64,000 nucleotides of DNA from the NCBI RefSeq assembly GCF_002563675.1, contig NZ_PDJC01000001.1, positions 1,860,001 through 1,924,000 on the forward strand, in the 5' to 3' direction. The stretch's first letter is position 1; every line of letters starts with the position of its first letter. This document shows, in pieces, positions 47,545-57,410 of this stretch. The notes under the pieces were generated by a model that saw only the letters and a list, made by a program, of their open reading frames with translations, searched no databases and was not told where the DNA came from. The DNA is from Propionicimonas paludicola (GTDB lineage Bacteria > Actinomycetota > Actinomycetes > Propionibacteriales > Propionibacteriaceae). A program made the position numbers and the translations under genes.

Positions 47545-49638
47545 CTACTGGGCGATCCGATCGCTGAAATGGCACGCGGCCTTGTGATCGGATGCGCGGT
47601 CGGTCAGCTGCGGGGCCTCGCCTCGACATCTGGCCTGTTCCGGCTCACCCAGTGCCTCGTAGAGGAAGCAGCGGGTCCGGAACTTGCAGCCCGACGGCGG
47701 ATCGGACGGGCTGGGCAGGTCGCCGGACAGCATGATCCGGTGCCGGGACCGCTCAGTCTGCGGGTCCGGGATCGGAATCGCCGAGAGCAAGGCCTGGGTG
47801 TACGGGTGCCGCGGGTTCTCGTAGACCGAGTCCACGTCGCCGATCTCGACGATCGAGCCCAGGTACATCACGGCTACCCGATCGGCGATATGCCGAATCA
47901 CGGCCAGGTCGTGGGCGACGAACAGATAGGACAGCCCCAGTTGGCGCTGCAGGTCGTCCAGCAGGTTGATCACGCCGGCCTGGATCGAGACGTCCAGGGC
48001 CGAGACCGGCTCGTCCAGAACCATCACCTTGGGCTCGAGCGAGAGAGCGCGGGCGATCCCGATCCGCTGCCGCTGGCCGCCGGAGAAGTGCTGCGGGTAC
48101 CGATCGGCATGGGCCGGCTCCAGGCCGACCAGCTTCAGCAGGTCACGAACCCGCTTCTCGATCTCGGCCTTCGAGTAGCCGTGGACGCCCATGGGCTCGG
48201 CGATGATGTCGAAGATCGGCATCCGCGGGTCGAGCGAGGCCATCGGGTCCTGGAAGACCACCTGGAGGTTGCGGCGCAGTGCCTTGCGCTCCCGCCGGTT
48301 CAGCTTGGCGGTGTTCTGGCCGAGAACCTCGATCGCACCGCCGGTCGGCGTGGACAGGTTGAGGATCTCCATCAGCGTGGTGGTCTTGCCACAGCCGGAC
48401 TCCCCCACCAGGCCGAGGGTCTCGCCCTCGCGCAGGTCGAGGTCGATCCCGTCCACCGCATGCACCGTGCCCACCTGGCGGCGGTAGATCGCACCCTTCA
48501 TCAAGGGGTAGTGCCGCTGCAGGCCCTTCAGTTGGAGGACAACCGGACGCTGCTCGCGGGGCACCTCGGCAAGCCCGGACGGGCTCAGTTCGGGCGCCGG
48601 GAAGAGCTCGGCGTGGCTGACGCCGGCCAGCTCGTCCAGCCGGTAGCACGCAGCTTGATGGTCGACCGAGGTGGTGGTCACCAGTTCAGGCTCCCCGGAA
48701 CGGCACCGGTCGATCGCGGCCGGGCAGCGCGGCGCGAACGGGCAGCCGGGCGGGAGGTCGACCACCGACGGCGGGTTGCCCTCCAACACCGGCAAGGCGC
48801 CTTCCGACGACTGATCGAGGCGCGGGACGGTGCCCAGCAGCCCGACCGTGTACGGCATCCGCGGGGTGTAGAAGATGTCGTCGACGGCGCCGGTCTCCAC
48901 CGGACGCCCGGCGTACATCACCACGACCCGCTCCGACATGCCCGCCACGATCCCCAGATCGTGGGTGATCATGATGATGGCCGCCCCGGTCTCCTTCTGG
49001 GCGGTCTTGAGCACCTCGAGCACCTGGGCCTGGATCGTCACGTCCAAGGCGGTGGTCGGCTCGTCGGCGATGATCACGTCCGGGTCGTTGGCGATAGCCA
49101 TGGCGATCATCACCCGCTGGCGTATGCCGCCGGAGAACTCGAACGGGAACGACTTCACCCGGGTCTGCGGGTTCGGGATGCCGACCAGGTCGAGCAGCTC
49201 GATGGCGCGCTGCCAGGCCTTGGCCTTGGAGATGTCGTAGTGCGCCTGGATCGCCTCGACGATCTGATCGCCCACGGTGTACACCGGGGTCAGCGCCGAC
49301 AGCGGATCCTGGAAGACCATGGCCAGGTCACGTCCACGGATCTTGGAGAGCTCCTCGTCAGTACGACCGAGCAGTTCCTCGCCGTGCAGCTTGATCGAGC
49401 CGGTGATCTTGGTCGTGGGCGGGTGCAGGCCCATCACGGCCAGCGACGTGACCGACTTGCCGGAGCCGGACTCGCCGACAATGGCCAGGGTCTCACCGGC
49501 GGCCAGGTCGAAGCTGAGGCCGCGGACGGCCCGGACCTGCCCGGCTTCGCTGGGGAAGGTGACGTGGAGGTCGGAGACGCTCAGGACGGTGTCCCCGGCC
49601 CGCGTCCGACGGTTCTTCAACGGCTGGAGCTCGCTCAT
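47545..49638 (-). CDS. Peptide ABC transporter ATP-binding protein, OppD-OppF fusion
   Basis: This 697-aa protein holds two complete ATPase domains. The first has Walker A GESGSGKS, signature FSGGIRQR and Walker B VIIADEP; an oligopeptide C-terminal domain with Cys (CPFAPRCPAAIDRC) follows. The second has GESGCGKT, FSGGQRQR and VMVLDEP, and its own Cys tail (CKFRTRCF). This fuses OppD and OppF in one chain, a common actinobacterial form. It overlaps the permease gene by 4 bases. Confidence 0.93.
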   Translation of the reverse strand: MSELQPLKNRRTRAGDTVLSVSDLHVTFPSEAGQVRAVRGLSFDLAAGETLAIVGESGSGKSVTSLAVMGLHPPTTKITGSIKLHGEELLGRTDEELSKIRGRDLAMVFQDPLSALTPVYTVGDQIVEAIQAHYDISKAKAWQRAIELLDLVGIPNPQTRVKSFPFEFSGGIRQRVMIAMAIANDPDVIIADEPTTALDVTIQAQVLEVLKTAQKETGAAIIMITHDLGIVAGMSERVVVMYAGRPVETGAVDDIFYTPRMPYTVGLLGTVPRLDQSSEGALPVLEGNPPSVVDLPPGCPFAPRCPAAIDRCRSGEPELVTTTSVDHQAACYRLDELAGVSHAELFPAPELSPSGLAEVPREQRPVVLQLKGLQRHYPLMKGAIYRRQVGTVHAVDGIDLDLREGETLGLVGESGCGKTTTLMEILNLSTPTGGAIEVLGQNTAKLNRRERKALRRNLQVVFQDPMASLDPRMPIFDIIAEPMGVHGYSKAEIEKRVRDLLKLVGLEPAHADRYPQHFSGGQRQRIGIARALSLEPKVMVLDEPVSALDVSIQAGVINLLDDLQRQLGLSYLFVAHDLAVIRHIADRVAVMYLGSIVEIGDVDSVYENPRHPYTQALLSAIPIPDPQTERSRHRIMLSGDLPSPSDPPSGCKFRTRCFLYEALGEPEQARCRGEAPQLTDRASDHKAACHFSDRIAQ

Positions 49639-50540
49639 GCCTGGCCTCCCGAGGCGGAACTGGGGTCGAGGGCGTCGCGCAGACCGTCACCGATCGCGTT
49701 CACGCACATGACCAGGAAGACCAAGACGGAGGCCGGACCGAGGAAGATCCACGGGAAGGTGGTGGCCATGTTGGCACCTTCACCGATCAGCGTGCCCAGC
49801 GACGTATCGGGCGCCTGGACACCGAAGCCGAAGTAGGACAGGCCGGTCTCGGACAGGATCGCACCGCCGACACCGAGGGTGGCGTCGATGATCAGCAGCG
49901 AGGACGCGTTCGGCAGGATGTGCCGGACGATGATCCGAAACGGCGAGATGCCCATGAACTTGGCCGCAAGGACGTACTCGCGCTCCCGGATCGACAAGGT
50001 GAGCGAGCGCACCACTCGCGCCGACAGCGGCCAGGCGAAGATGGCCAGCAACACCACCAGGATCAGCCAGGACGATTCGCCTTCGGGGGCGCCCTTGGTG
50101 GCGACGGCGATCAGGAAGAAGCTCGGCACCACCAGCAGCAGGTCAATGATCCACAGCATGGCCTTCTCGTACCAGCCACCGAGGTAGGCGGCGGACGCAC
50201 CGACCATGGCCGCCAGCGAGGTGGAGATCATCGCCACCAGGAAGCCGATCAGCAGCGACTTGCCCAGCCCGCGGATGGTCAGCGCCAGGACGTCCCGGCC
50301 GGCCTGGGTGGTCCCCAGCAGATGCGCGGAGTCCGGCGGCATCAGGAAGGCATTGGTGTCGATGTCGTCGAACTTCCAGTACAGGAAGTACTGGCCGAAC
50401 AGCGTCAGGCCGAACAGGAAGACGATGCCGATGGCACCGACAACGGCGGTCTTGTTGCGCAGGAAACGACGCCAGATCAGGCGTCCGCGGGTGAGCCGCT
50501 TGGCCGGCTTCGCGGCGATGGCGCTCGTGGCGGTACTCAC
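49635..50540 (-). CDS. Peptide ABC transporter permease (OppC-like)
   Basis: This 301-aa protein has a long cytosolic start, then six TM helices with the BPD inner-membrane motif near EYVLAAKFMGISPFRIIVRHILPN (the EAA loop). OppC_N-type segment at the start. 4-base overlaps with both neighbours. It forms the channel with the OppB-like subunit. Confidence 0.92.
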   Translation of the reverse strand: MSTATSAIAAKPAKRLTRGRLIWRRFLRNKTAVVGAIGIVFLFGLTLFGQYFLYWKFDDIDTNAFLMPPDSAHLLGTTQAGRDVLALTIRGLGKSLLIGFLVAMISTSLAAMVGASAAYLGGWYEKAMLWIIDLLLVVPSFFLIAVATKGAPEGESSWLILVVLLAIFAWPLSARVVRSLTLSIREREYVLAAKFMGISPFRIIVRHILPNASSLLIIDATLGVGGAILSETGLSYFGFGVQAPDTSLGTLIGEGANMATTFPWIFLGPASVLVFLVMCVNAIGDGLRDALDPSSASGGQA

Positions 50541-51517
50541 TGGAGCCTCACTCTCGGATCCAGGATGGCGACCATGATGTCGGACAGCACGGCTCCCACC
50601 AGCACACAGACACCGGAGAAGGCGGTCACCGCCACGATGCCGTTCACGTCACGGTGCGTGATCGCGTCCACGCCGTACTGACCAAGCCCGGGGAAGTTGA
50701 AGATGCGTTCGGTGAAGGTCGCTCCCACGAACATGGTGGCCACCGCGAAGGCCACGTAGGTTCCGGTCGGGATCAGGGCGGTGCGCAGCGCGTGCTTCAT
50801 CACAGCCTTGCGTTGCGGCAGGCCCTTGGCCCGGGCGGTGCGGACGTAGTCGGCACCCAGCGAGTCGAGCATCAGGTTTCGCTGGATCCGGCTCATCGAT
50901 GCGACCTCGAGGAGGATCAGCACCAGCGTGGGGAGTAATAGGTGCTGGGCTCGGTCGACCAAGTCGGCGAATGGATAGTTGCCGACCTCGCCGGTCTCAC
51001 CGATGAACTCGAAGAAGCGGGTGCCGGTGGCGTTGTTGAACATGATGGCCAGGATCTGGGTGATATGGCCGACCACGAATGCGGGAGTGGAGATGACCAG
51101 CAGCGACAGTGCGGTGATCACCCGGTCACTCACCTTGTACTGGCGAGTTGCAGTCCAGGCACCGACCGCGACGCCCATGACGATGCCGGCCAGCGTGCCG
51201 ATCAGCAGCAGCCGCAGGCTGACCCACATCCGGGTGCTGACCTGCTCTGCCACATTCAGGCCGACCGGAGAGTAGCCCCAGTCCCCATGCAGGATCCCGG
51301 TGAACCACGTCCAATAGCGCTCCAAGAGCGGGACGTTCTCACTGAGGTTGTACTGGCGCAGCTGAGCCTCGACGATCGCAGGATCGACCGGAGGCTGCCG
51401 AACAGCCCACAGCGCGCGGGGATTGAGCTGGGTTGCGGCCAGCATGTAGGTAAGCGACACCGCTACGTACAAGAGCACGACGTAGTTCAGCAGTCGCTTT
51501 CCGATGTAGCGAAGCAT
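50537..51517 (-). CDS. Peptide ABC transporter permease (OppB-like)
   Basis: This 326-aa protein starts LRYIGKRLLNYVVLLYVAVSLTY with the OppB N-terminal helix, then a periplasmic loop and the EAA motif DYVRTARAKGLPQRKAVMKHALR. First gene of the operon; its promoter shares the 287-bp divergent region with glnA. Confidence 0.92.
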   Translation of the reverse strand: MLRYIGKRLLNYVVLLYVAVSLTYMLAATQLNPRALWAVRQPPVDPAIVEAQLRQYNLSENVPLLERYWTWFTGILHGDWGYSPVGLNVAEQVSTRMWVSLRLLLIGTLAGIVMGVAVGAWTATRQYKVSDRVITALSLLVISTPAFVVGHITQILAIMFNNATGTRFFEFIGETGEVGNYPFADLVDRAQHLLLPTLVLILLEVASMSRIQRNLMLDSLGADYVRTARAKGLPQRKAVMKHALRTALIPTGTYVAFAVATMFVGATFTERIFNFPGLGQYGVDAITHRDVNGIVAVTAFSGVCVLVGAVLSDIMVAILDPRVRLQ

Positions 51518-51716
51518 GGGTGCAACGTAGTCGAGCCTTCGGCGGACTCCAAGCCGAGTAGCAAACGTGCTTGTCAGGAGAGTTCGCTCGAGCGAGCATC
51601 CAGCCCATCAGCCACTGGTGAATTCACCGCGAGCCGGGGCTGCGTAGGTCGCGAGGCGCGGTCGGTCCCGACAGCTCGCTGCCGCGGACGCCGTCCGCCT
51701 CCACCCGGGACAGCGT

Positions 51717-51732
51717 GTAACTTGCTCGAAAC
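51717..51732 (+). promoter_or_regulatory. GlnR-type box upstream of glnA
   Basis: GTAAC-N6-GAAAC matches the consensus gTnAc-n6-GaAAc of actinobacterial GlnR, 73 bases before the glnA ATG. A further GTTAC lies at 51750. Nitrogen control of glnA is therefore likely, but GlnR itself is not in the window. Confidence 0.5.
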
Positions 51733-51804
51733 ATATGTGCAATGGTCCGGTTACGGCACCTCCGTAGCGTGGAGCCGTTCAATCCCTTTACGTGTGGAGG
51801 AAAG

Positions 51805-53235
51805 ATGTTCCAAGGCGCCGACGACCTGTTGGCCTACATCAAGGACGAGGCTGTCGAGACCGTCGACGTCCGGTTCTGCGACCTTCCCGGTGTGATGCAG
51901 CACTTCACCGTGCCCGCCGATTTCTTCGACGCTGACGTGTTCGAGAACGGCCTCTCCTTCGACGGCTCCTCGATCCGTGGCTTCCAGAAGATCCACGAGT
52001 CCGACATGACCCTCATGCCCGACCCGACCACGGCCTTCATCGACCCGTTCCGCAAGTCGAAGACGCTGGCGCTGAACTTCTTCGTTCACGACCCGTTGAC
52101 CAAGGAGGCCTACAGCCGCGACCCGCGCAACATCGCGCGCAAGGCTGAGAACTACCTGGCCTCCACCGGCATCGGCGACACCGCGTTCATGGGCCCCGAG
52201 GCTGAGTTCTACGTGTTCGACTCGGCCCGCTTCGAGACCAAGCAGAACGCCTCCTTCTACTACATCGACTCCGAGGCCGGCGCGTGGAATACCGGCGCTG
52301 AGTCCGATGGCGACGGTCGCGGCAACCGCGGCTACAAGGTCAAGTACAAGGGCGGATACTTCCCGGTTCCCCCGGTAGACCACTTCTCCGACCTGCGCGA
52401 CGACATGGTGCGCAACCTGATCGGTGTCGGTCTGACCATCGAGCGCGCGCACCACGAGGTGGGCACCGCCGGTCAGAGCGAGATCGCCACCAAGTTCGAC
52501 ACCATGCTGACCGCGGCCGACAACCTGATGAAGTACAAGTACATCGTCAAGAACACCGCGTGGGCCGCCGGCAAGACCGCGACCTTCATGCCGAAGCCGA
52601 TCTTCGGTGACAACGGCTCGGGCATGCACGTCCACCAGTCGATCTGGAAGGGCGGCCAGCCGCTGTTCTTCGACGAGGCCGGCTACGCCAACCTGTCCGA
52701 CCTGGCCCGCTGGTACATCGGTGGTCTGCTGAAGCACGCTCCGGCCGTCCTGGCGTTCACCAACCCGACCGTGAACTCTTACCACCGCCTGGTGCCGGGC
52801 TTCGAGGCTCCGGTCAACCTGGTCTACTCCAGCCGCAACCGTTCGGCCTCCATCCGGATCCCGATCACCGGCTCGAACCCGAAGGCCAAGCGCATCGAGT
52901 TCCGTTGCCCCGACCCGTCGTCCAACCCGTACCTGGCCTTCCCGGCCATGCTGCTGGCTGGCCTCGACGGCATCCAGAACAAGATCGAGCCGGTTGCTCC
53001 GGTCGACAAGGACCTCTACGAGCTGCCCCCGGAGGAGCACGCTCTGGTTCCCACCGTCCCAGGCTCCCTGGGCGACGTGCTGGACGCGCTGGAAGCCGAC
53101 CACGACTTCCTGCTGGCCGGCGACGTGTTCACCTCCGATCTGATCGCCACCTGGATCGAGATGAAGCGGGCCGACATCGACGCCATTCGGCTTCGTCCGC
53201 ACCCGCACGAGTTCGAGATGTACTACGACCTGTGA
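51805..53235 (+). CDS. glnA: Glutamine synthetase type I
   Basis: This 476-aa enzyme (glutamate + NH3 + ATP to glutamine) starts at ATG 51805 behind GGAGGAAAG. Visible motifs: FDGSSIRGF (beta-grasp), [10 protein letters not shown] (metal ligands), the [11 protein letters not shown] loop, NRSASIRIP and the adenylylation site Y405 in [10 protein letters not shown]. It is of the GSI-beta kind that forms dodecamers. A strong terminator follows. The GlnR-type box suggests induction under nitrogen limitation. Confidence 0.97.
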   Translation: MFQGADDLLAYIKDEAVETVDVRFCDLPGVMQHFTVPADFFDADVFENGLSFDGSSIRGFQKIHESDMTLMPDPTTAFIDPFRKSKTLALNFFVHDPLTKEAYSRDPRNIARKAENYLASTGIGDTAFMGPEAEFYVFDSARFETKQNASFYYIDSEAGAWNTGAESDGDGRGNRGYKVKYKGGYFPVPPVDHFSDLRDDMVRNLIGVGLTIERAHHEVGTAGQSEIATKFDTMLTAADNLMKYKYIVKNTAWAAGKTATFMPKPIFGDNGSGMHVHQSIWKGGQPLFFDEAGYANLSDLARWYIGGLLKHAPAVLAFTNPTVNSYHRLVPGFEAPVNLVYSSRNRSASIRIPITGSNPKAKRIEFRCPDPSSNPYLAFPAMLLAGLDGIQNKIEPVAPVDKDLYELPPEEHALVPTVPGSLGDVLDALEADHDFLLAGDVFTSDLIATWIEMKRADIDAIRLRPHPHEFEMYYDL

Positions 53236-53257
53236 TCGGTCACTGAGTTCGTACCTG

Positions 53258-53291
53258 CGTGGGGCCCCCGGCTACGGCCGGGGGCCCCACG
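53258..53291 (+). terminator. glnA terminator
   Basis: A perfect 15-bp stem (from CGTGGGG through CCCCGGC) with tetraloop TACG, 23 bases after the glnA stop. Confidence 0.85.
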
Positions 53292-53345
53292 TGCATTCCG
53301 GCCCGTCGATTTCGACTTAGCCGTCTGCGGTGATAGCTAATTGAA

Positions 53346-54179
53346 GTGATTGAACCGAATAGCGCAGCGTCGCTCTCCGCACTGTTGTCCGCGGCCGCCC
53401 GAGCCGCCCACGAGCTGGTCGACCGGCCCCCACATCTCCTGCAAGATCCGGACGCGCGCGCTCTGTGCGCCCTGTTTGAGCCGTCCCCGCTGAGCTACCA
53501 GCTGGCCCAGCCGGAGCAGCCGGTGTTGGCCACGGCTCGGATCTCCACGGCCGCCCGGGCCGGCTTCGCTCGCGCAGCCCTGGAGCGCAGCGGGCTGACT
53601 CAACTCGTCCTGCTCGGCGCCGGGCTGGACTCATCGGTCTCCCGCGGGTTCGAGATCGACACCTGGGTGGTGGATCGCCCCGAGGTTCTGGCCTGGCGCG
53701 CCGAGCTGTTCGGCCAAGCCGGCATCACCGACGCCGCGCATCCAGTGCCGGCCGACCTGGCCGCCGACGACCTGCTACCCGCTCTGGCTGCGGCGGGTCT
53801 CGACGTCACCCGGCCGGTCTTCGTGGCCGCGCTCGGGCTGGTCATGTACCTCACCGACGGCGATCTACAGGCACTGCTGGGACGCCTGGCGCCGCTGCCC
53901 GGCGGGTCGCGGCTGGTCGTCGACAGCATCGTCCCCGCCGCGCTCCGCGATCAGGCCGGACGCGCCTACGCCGATGCGATCACCGGCAGCATCGGCGGGC
54001 GGGAGCCATGGCACTGCACGCCCCACCCGGACCAGCTGGCCGGCTGGCTGCAGGACGCCGGATGGCGTCCCGAGCAGCTGCCGATCGAGGCCGACTGGGT
54101 GCCGGAGCCGTTCTGGGCGGCCAACCCACAGCTGGGCCGCAACCGGCTGTCGGTGCTCGTCGAGGCCGTCCGCTGCTGA
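53346..54179 (+). CDS. SAM-dependent methyltransferase (LCM/TIGR00027-like)
   Basis: This 277-aa protein starts at GTG 53346. Motif I is LVLLGAGLDSSVSRG; then WVVDRPEVLAWRAEL, the VFVAALGLVMYLTDGDLQALL segment and SRLVVDSIVP typical of the leucine-carboxyl-methyltransferase-like family in actinobacteria. The substrate is unknown. Confidence 0.85.
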   Translation: MIEPNSAASLSALLSAAARAAHELVDRPPHLLQDPDARALCALFEPSPLSYQLAQPEQPVLATARISTAARAGFARAALERSGLTQLVLLGAGLDSSVSRGFEIDTWVVDRPEVLAWRAELFGQAGITDAAHPVPADLAADDLLPALAAAGLDVTRPVFVAALGLVMYLTDGDLQALLGRLAPLPGGSRLVVDSIVPAALRDQAGRAYADAITGSIGGREPWHCTPHPDQLAGWLQDAGWRPEQLPIEADWVPEPFWAANPQLGRNRLSVLVEAVRC

Positions 54180-54188
54180 TCGGGACGA

Positions 54189-55301
54189 TCAGGCGGTGAG
54201 CTTCACCTTGGCGTCGTGTTGCGGGAGCTCGATGAAGGTGCGTCCGGGCGCCACCTTCAGCGGGCTCCCGTCGTCCGTGGTGAACTCGAACAGCTCATCG
54301 ACCGCACCCTTGGTCCACGTGCCGGTCACACAGCGGCCCTGGTGGGCGTAGAAGAAGGTGCCGGTGGCATTGATGATGTGGACGACCGGATCGGGCGCTC
54401 CGGTGCCCTCGAAGATCTTGTCCATCCCCCAACGCGCCCGGATCACGATCACGTTGTCGGTGCGGACCCGCTGACCATCGGCCAGAACATGGCGCCCCCA
54501 GGGCTCGTTGCGCAGGTACTGCCGAGAGGTCGCGTCGTAGTGGTAGCTGGTGTTCCAGGTGTCGCCCGGGCCCCAGGGCACCGAGATGCTCCGGGCCGGC
54601 GTGCCGGCAGTCTGCGTCGAGGGCAGTTCCTCGCCGACCGCGAACGGAAGATAGGGCCTGGCCGGCGGCGCGGTGTTCTGGGTGGCCAGCTGTCGCAGCT
54701 TGTCGGGGTGGCAACAGACCGAGTGCACCCGGGCTCGATGCGGGAAGGTCGTGTAGGCGCCGGTGCCGTGGACACCCGCCTTGAACGAGTAGAGGTTCTC
54801 CAGGTGCTTGCTGAATGAGGCCACGTAGCGCATCACCCAGTTGGCTGCCGCTGTGTTGCCGAAAACCGGCTTCATCGGGCTGAGCAGCGGCACGTCCACC
54901 GGACGGATCGAGCGGACCGGGCCGACCGACTCGGCGAAGCGGGAGTGGAAGACCGCGCACAGCCGGATGTAGCTGATCCCGTTGGGCTCGGCGAAGACGA
55001 TGTCCGCCTCGTTCAGGCCGTACTGCGGGTGGGCCGACTGCACGTCGGAGACCTTCACGGCGACCGCGGCATGCGCCAGCGACGCGGCATCGGCGACCGG
55101 TCGGCCGGTGAGCGGTGCGAGCGGTCGCGGATCCACGGTGGGGGTCGGAGTTGGCGTGGGCGTCGGAGCCGCCGAGACCGGTGCGGTCACACTGGCCCGT
55201 GGGTTCGTCTGCTCCGGACTGGTCACCGCGCAGCCGGTGGCGATCGCCCCCGCAGCACCGGCCAAAGTGACCAGCGCCGTCCGCCGACTCAACGCCTGCA
55301 T
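54189..55301 (-). CDS. DUF3048 (YerB-like) lipoprotein
   Basis: This 370-aa protein starts at ATG 55301 behind CAGGAG. Lipobox in GAIATGC, a TPTPTP linker, then PLTGRPVADAASLAHAAVAVK and PQYGLNEADIVFAEP, the DUF3048 N-terminal mark; a C-terminal domain with GRCVTGTWTKGAVDELFEF. YerB-like proteins are extracellular and thought to act in the envelope. The Arg pair after the start could also suit Tat export. Confidence 0.88.
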   Translation of the reverse strand: MQALSRRTALVTLAGAAGAIATGCAVTSPEQTNPRASVTAPVSAAPTPTPTPTPTVDPRPLAPLTGRPVADAASLAHAAVAVKVSDVQSAHPQYGLNEADIVFAEPNGISYIRLCAVFHSRFAESVGPVRSIRPVDVPLLSPMKPVFGNTAAANWVMRYVASFSKHLENLYSFKAGVHGTGAYTTFPHRARVHSVCCHPDKLRQLATQNTAPPARPYLPFAVGEELPSTQTAGTPARSISVPWGPGDTWNTSYHYDATSRQYLRNEPWGRHVLADGQRVRTDNVIVIRARWGMDKIFEGTGAPDPVVHIINATGTFFYAHQGRCVTGTWTKGAVDELFEFTTDDGSPLKVAPGRTFIELPQHDAKVKLTA

Positions 55302-55546
55302 CTCCTGCCTCCGTCCCGGCTCCGCGACACTGCGAAACACCACCTCACAAGGCTATCGACCAGACATCCCGTGGTCAGCGAGGCGCCGCTGAAGCAGGGC
55401 GAGTTTCGCCGACTTCGGTGGCGTCCCGCCCACGCGCAAGCCGCGCCGATGACCCGCGGAACCATGGACGCCCCGCGAAGCCTGAACGTGGCCGCTGCCG
55501 GGCGGAGCGGCAGCCCGGCAATAGGGTGAGCCGCGGAGGTGCACAC

Positions 55547-56395
55547 ATGGAACAGTTGGTGGCCGTGCTCGGGCGAGGCGTCGTGGCGGCCGATACTCCG
55601 CTGCTGATCGCCGACGATCTGGGCTTCACCAGGGGTGACGGCTGCTTCGACGCGGCCCGGCTGGTGGTCGGCGCCGAGGGCAAGCGGGTCGATCACCTGG
55701 AACGCCATCTGGCCAGGTTCGCCCGTTCATCGGCACTCCTGGAGCTGCCCGCACCCGACCTGGACGCCTGGCGGGCGCTGATCGCCGAGGCGCTGGCGGC
55801 CTGGGAAGTCCCGGGCGAGGCCGTGCTCAAGCTGTTGCGCACCCGTGGGCCGGAGCGCTCCGGCGCCGGACTCACCGAGCTCCTCACCATCACAGCGGCC
55901 TCGGACGCCTCCGCTGCCCGCCGAGGCGTCCGAGCCATCACGCTGAACCGCGGCTACGCCAGCGACGCCTTCGTGGACGCACCGTGGCTGCTCGGCGGAG
56001 TGAAGACCTTGTCGTATGCGGTGAACGTGGCCGCAAAGCGGGAGGCCTCCCGGCGCGGGGTGGACGAGGTGATCTTCGTCTCCTCCGACGGCTTCCTGCT
56101 CGAGGGCCCGACCACGGGCCTGCTGGTGGCTGCCGACGACCAGCTGTGGGCCACCCCGACCGAGGGCACCGGAATACTCCCGTCGGTGACCATCGACGCG
56201 ATCCTGGATGAGGCTGCAGCCGGCGGAGTGGGCGTGAGCCGGGCGCTGTTCCGCGCGGAGGACCTGCCGACCAGCCAAGGGCTGTGGGTGGTCTCCGCAG
56301 TCCGCGGCGTCCTGCCGGTGCTCGAACTCGACGGCGTCGCGCTCCCCCACGATCCGGCCGTCACCGCCCGACTGGCCGCCGCAGCCGGCTTCTAG
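55547..56395 (+). CDS. Aminotransferase class IV (aminodeoxychorismate lyase-like)
   Basis: This 282-aa PLP enzyme starts at ATG 55547 behind CGGAGG. The PLP Lys lies in LLGGVKTLSYAVN; RGDGCFDAARL and the late VDEVIFVSSDGFLLEGPTTGLL are family marks. Either 4-amino-4-deoxychorismate lyase (folate) or a branched-chain/D-amino-acid transaminase; the length and absence of the EGxxxN motif favour the lyase type. Confidence 0.82.
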   Translation: MEQLVAVLGRGVVAADTPLLIADDLGFTRGDGCFDAARLVVGAEGKRVDHLERHLARFARSSALLELPAPDLDAWRALIAEALAAWEVPGEAVLKLLRTRGPERSGAGLTELLTITAASDASAARRGVRAITLNRGYASDAFVDAPWLLGGVKTLSYAVNVAAKREASRRGVDEVIFVSSDGFLLEGPTTGLLVAADDQLWATPTEGTGILPSVTIDAILDEAAAGGVGVSRALFRAEDLPTSQGLWVVSAVRGVLPVLELDGVALPHDPAVTARLAAAAGF

Positions 56396-57294
56396 GCTCG
56401 GCCGGCCACCGTCACTCGGACCAGGTTGCCCCACGGGTCGGGCACTTCGAGGCTGGGTCCGTTGGCGTCTGCGTCCCGGCGTACGGCCAGGCCGCGCCGG
56501 TCGAGTCGCTGAGCGACCTGCTCTACCTCCTCAGCCGCCGGCACTGCCAGATCGACCCGGCCCAGGCCGAGCGCCGGGGCGCGCAGTCCGACCCCCGAGC
56601 TCTGCCAGGTGTTCATCGCCAGGTGGTGGTGATAGCCGCCGGCCGAGACGAACAGCGCCCCGAACATCTCCGCAGTGACCTCGAAGCCGAGGGTGTCGAC
56701 GTAGAAGTCCTTGGCCTGAGCGGTGTTGCCGACCTTCAGATGGACGTGTCCGACGACAGTGCGCGCCGGCAGCGATCCCCGACGATCCGGAGCGGTCTCC
56801 AGGAACACCTTGTCCTGGGCGCGCAGATGCTCGGCCAGGAAGACCGACGGGTCCAGCCAGATGGTGTCCATCTGGACTCGTCCGTCCTGCCAGGACCACT
56901 CCTCGCGCGGGCGGTCCACATAGAGCTCCACCCCGTTGCCTTCGGGATCGTCGAGGTAGAAGGCCTGCGAGACCAGGTGGTCGGCGCTGCCGGTGAACAG
57001 CTCGGGGGTCTGCTGGGAGACCGACGCCAAGACCGTGGCCAGGCTGGACTGATCGGGCTGCAGCAGCGCGGTGTGGAACAACCCCGCGCTGCGCCGCTCT
57101 CCCCTCGGCAGATCCGGACGGTGCCGCAGCTCGACCAGCGTCTCCGCGCCGCGGCCGAGCCACACCTGGCCGCCGCGCTCGTCGAGGCGATCGAGCAGCA
57201 GCACCCGGGAGTAGAAGTCGCTCATCGCGTCCAGGTCGGCGACGTCGATCGCGACGCGGCTGGGTCGAGTGTCCGCAGACAGTGTGGTGGTCAT
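56392..57294 (-). CDS. VOC-family ring-cleaving dioxygenase-like protein (CatE-like)
   Basis: This 300-aa protein starts at ATG 57294 behind AAAGGGAG. Two VOC modules: residues about 10-135 with LDAMSDFYSRVLLL and EGNGVELYVDRP, and 165-295 with GHVHLKVGNTAQAKDFYVDTLGF and GYHHHLAMNTW. His and Glu ligands for Fe(II) are present in module two (H, H, and E in PSLEVPDPWGN). Related proteins are annotated catechol-2,3-dioxygenase. The substrate is unknown. It converges with the previous gene (4-base overlap). Confidence 0.82.
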   Translation of the reverse strand: MTTTLSADTRPSRVAIDVADLDAMSDFYSRVLLLDRLDERGGQVWLGRGAETLVELRHRPDLPRGERRSAGLFHTALLQPDQSSLATVLASVSQQTPELFTGSADHLVSQAFYLDDPEGNGVELYVDRPREEWSWQDGRVQMDTIWLDPSVFLAEHLRAQDKVFLETAPDRRGSLPARTVVGHVHLKVGNTAQAKDFYVDTLGFEVTAEMFGALFVSAGGYHHHLAMNTWQSSGVGLRAPALGLGRVDLAVPAAEEVEQVAQRLDRRGLAVRRDADANGPSLEVPDPWGNLVRVTVAGRA

Positions 57295-57410
57295 CGGTCT
57301 CCCTTTGTTGATCATTCAACATTCTGCCAGCTCAAGGCATTCCCCACGGACGCCCCCGCGAGGCGTGGCGGACGGGCGGCTAGCCTGAGACCCGAACCCA
57401 GGAGGCTGGA

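Noticed and set aside
45786-49836. Very long plus-strand open frames (513 and 862 codons) opposite the Opp operon
   Set aside because: They are antisense to well-recognised Opp genes; composition (Val/Asp/Gly/Arg/His-rich) is that of a GC-codon shadow, and no domain is visible.
51751-53208. 485-codon minus-strand frame opposite glnA
   Set aside because: Antisense to a highly conserved glutamine synthetase; no ribosome site or motif.
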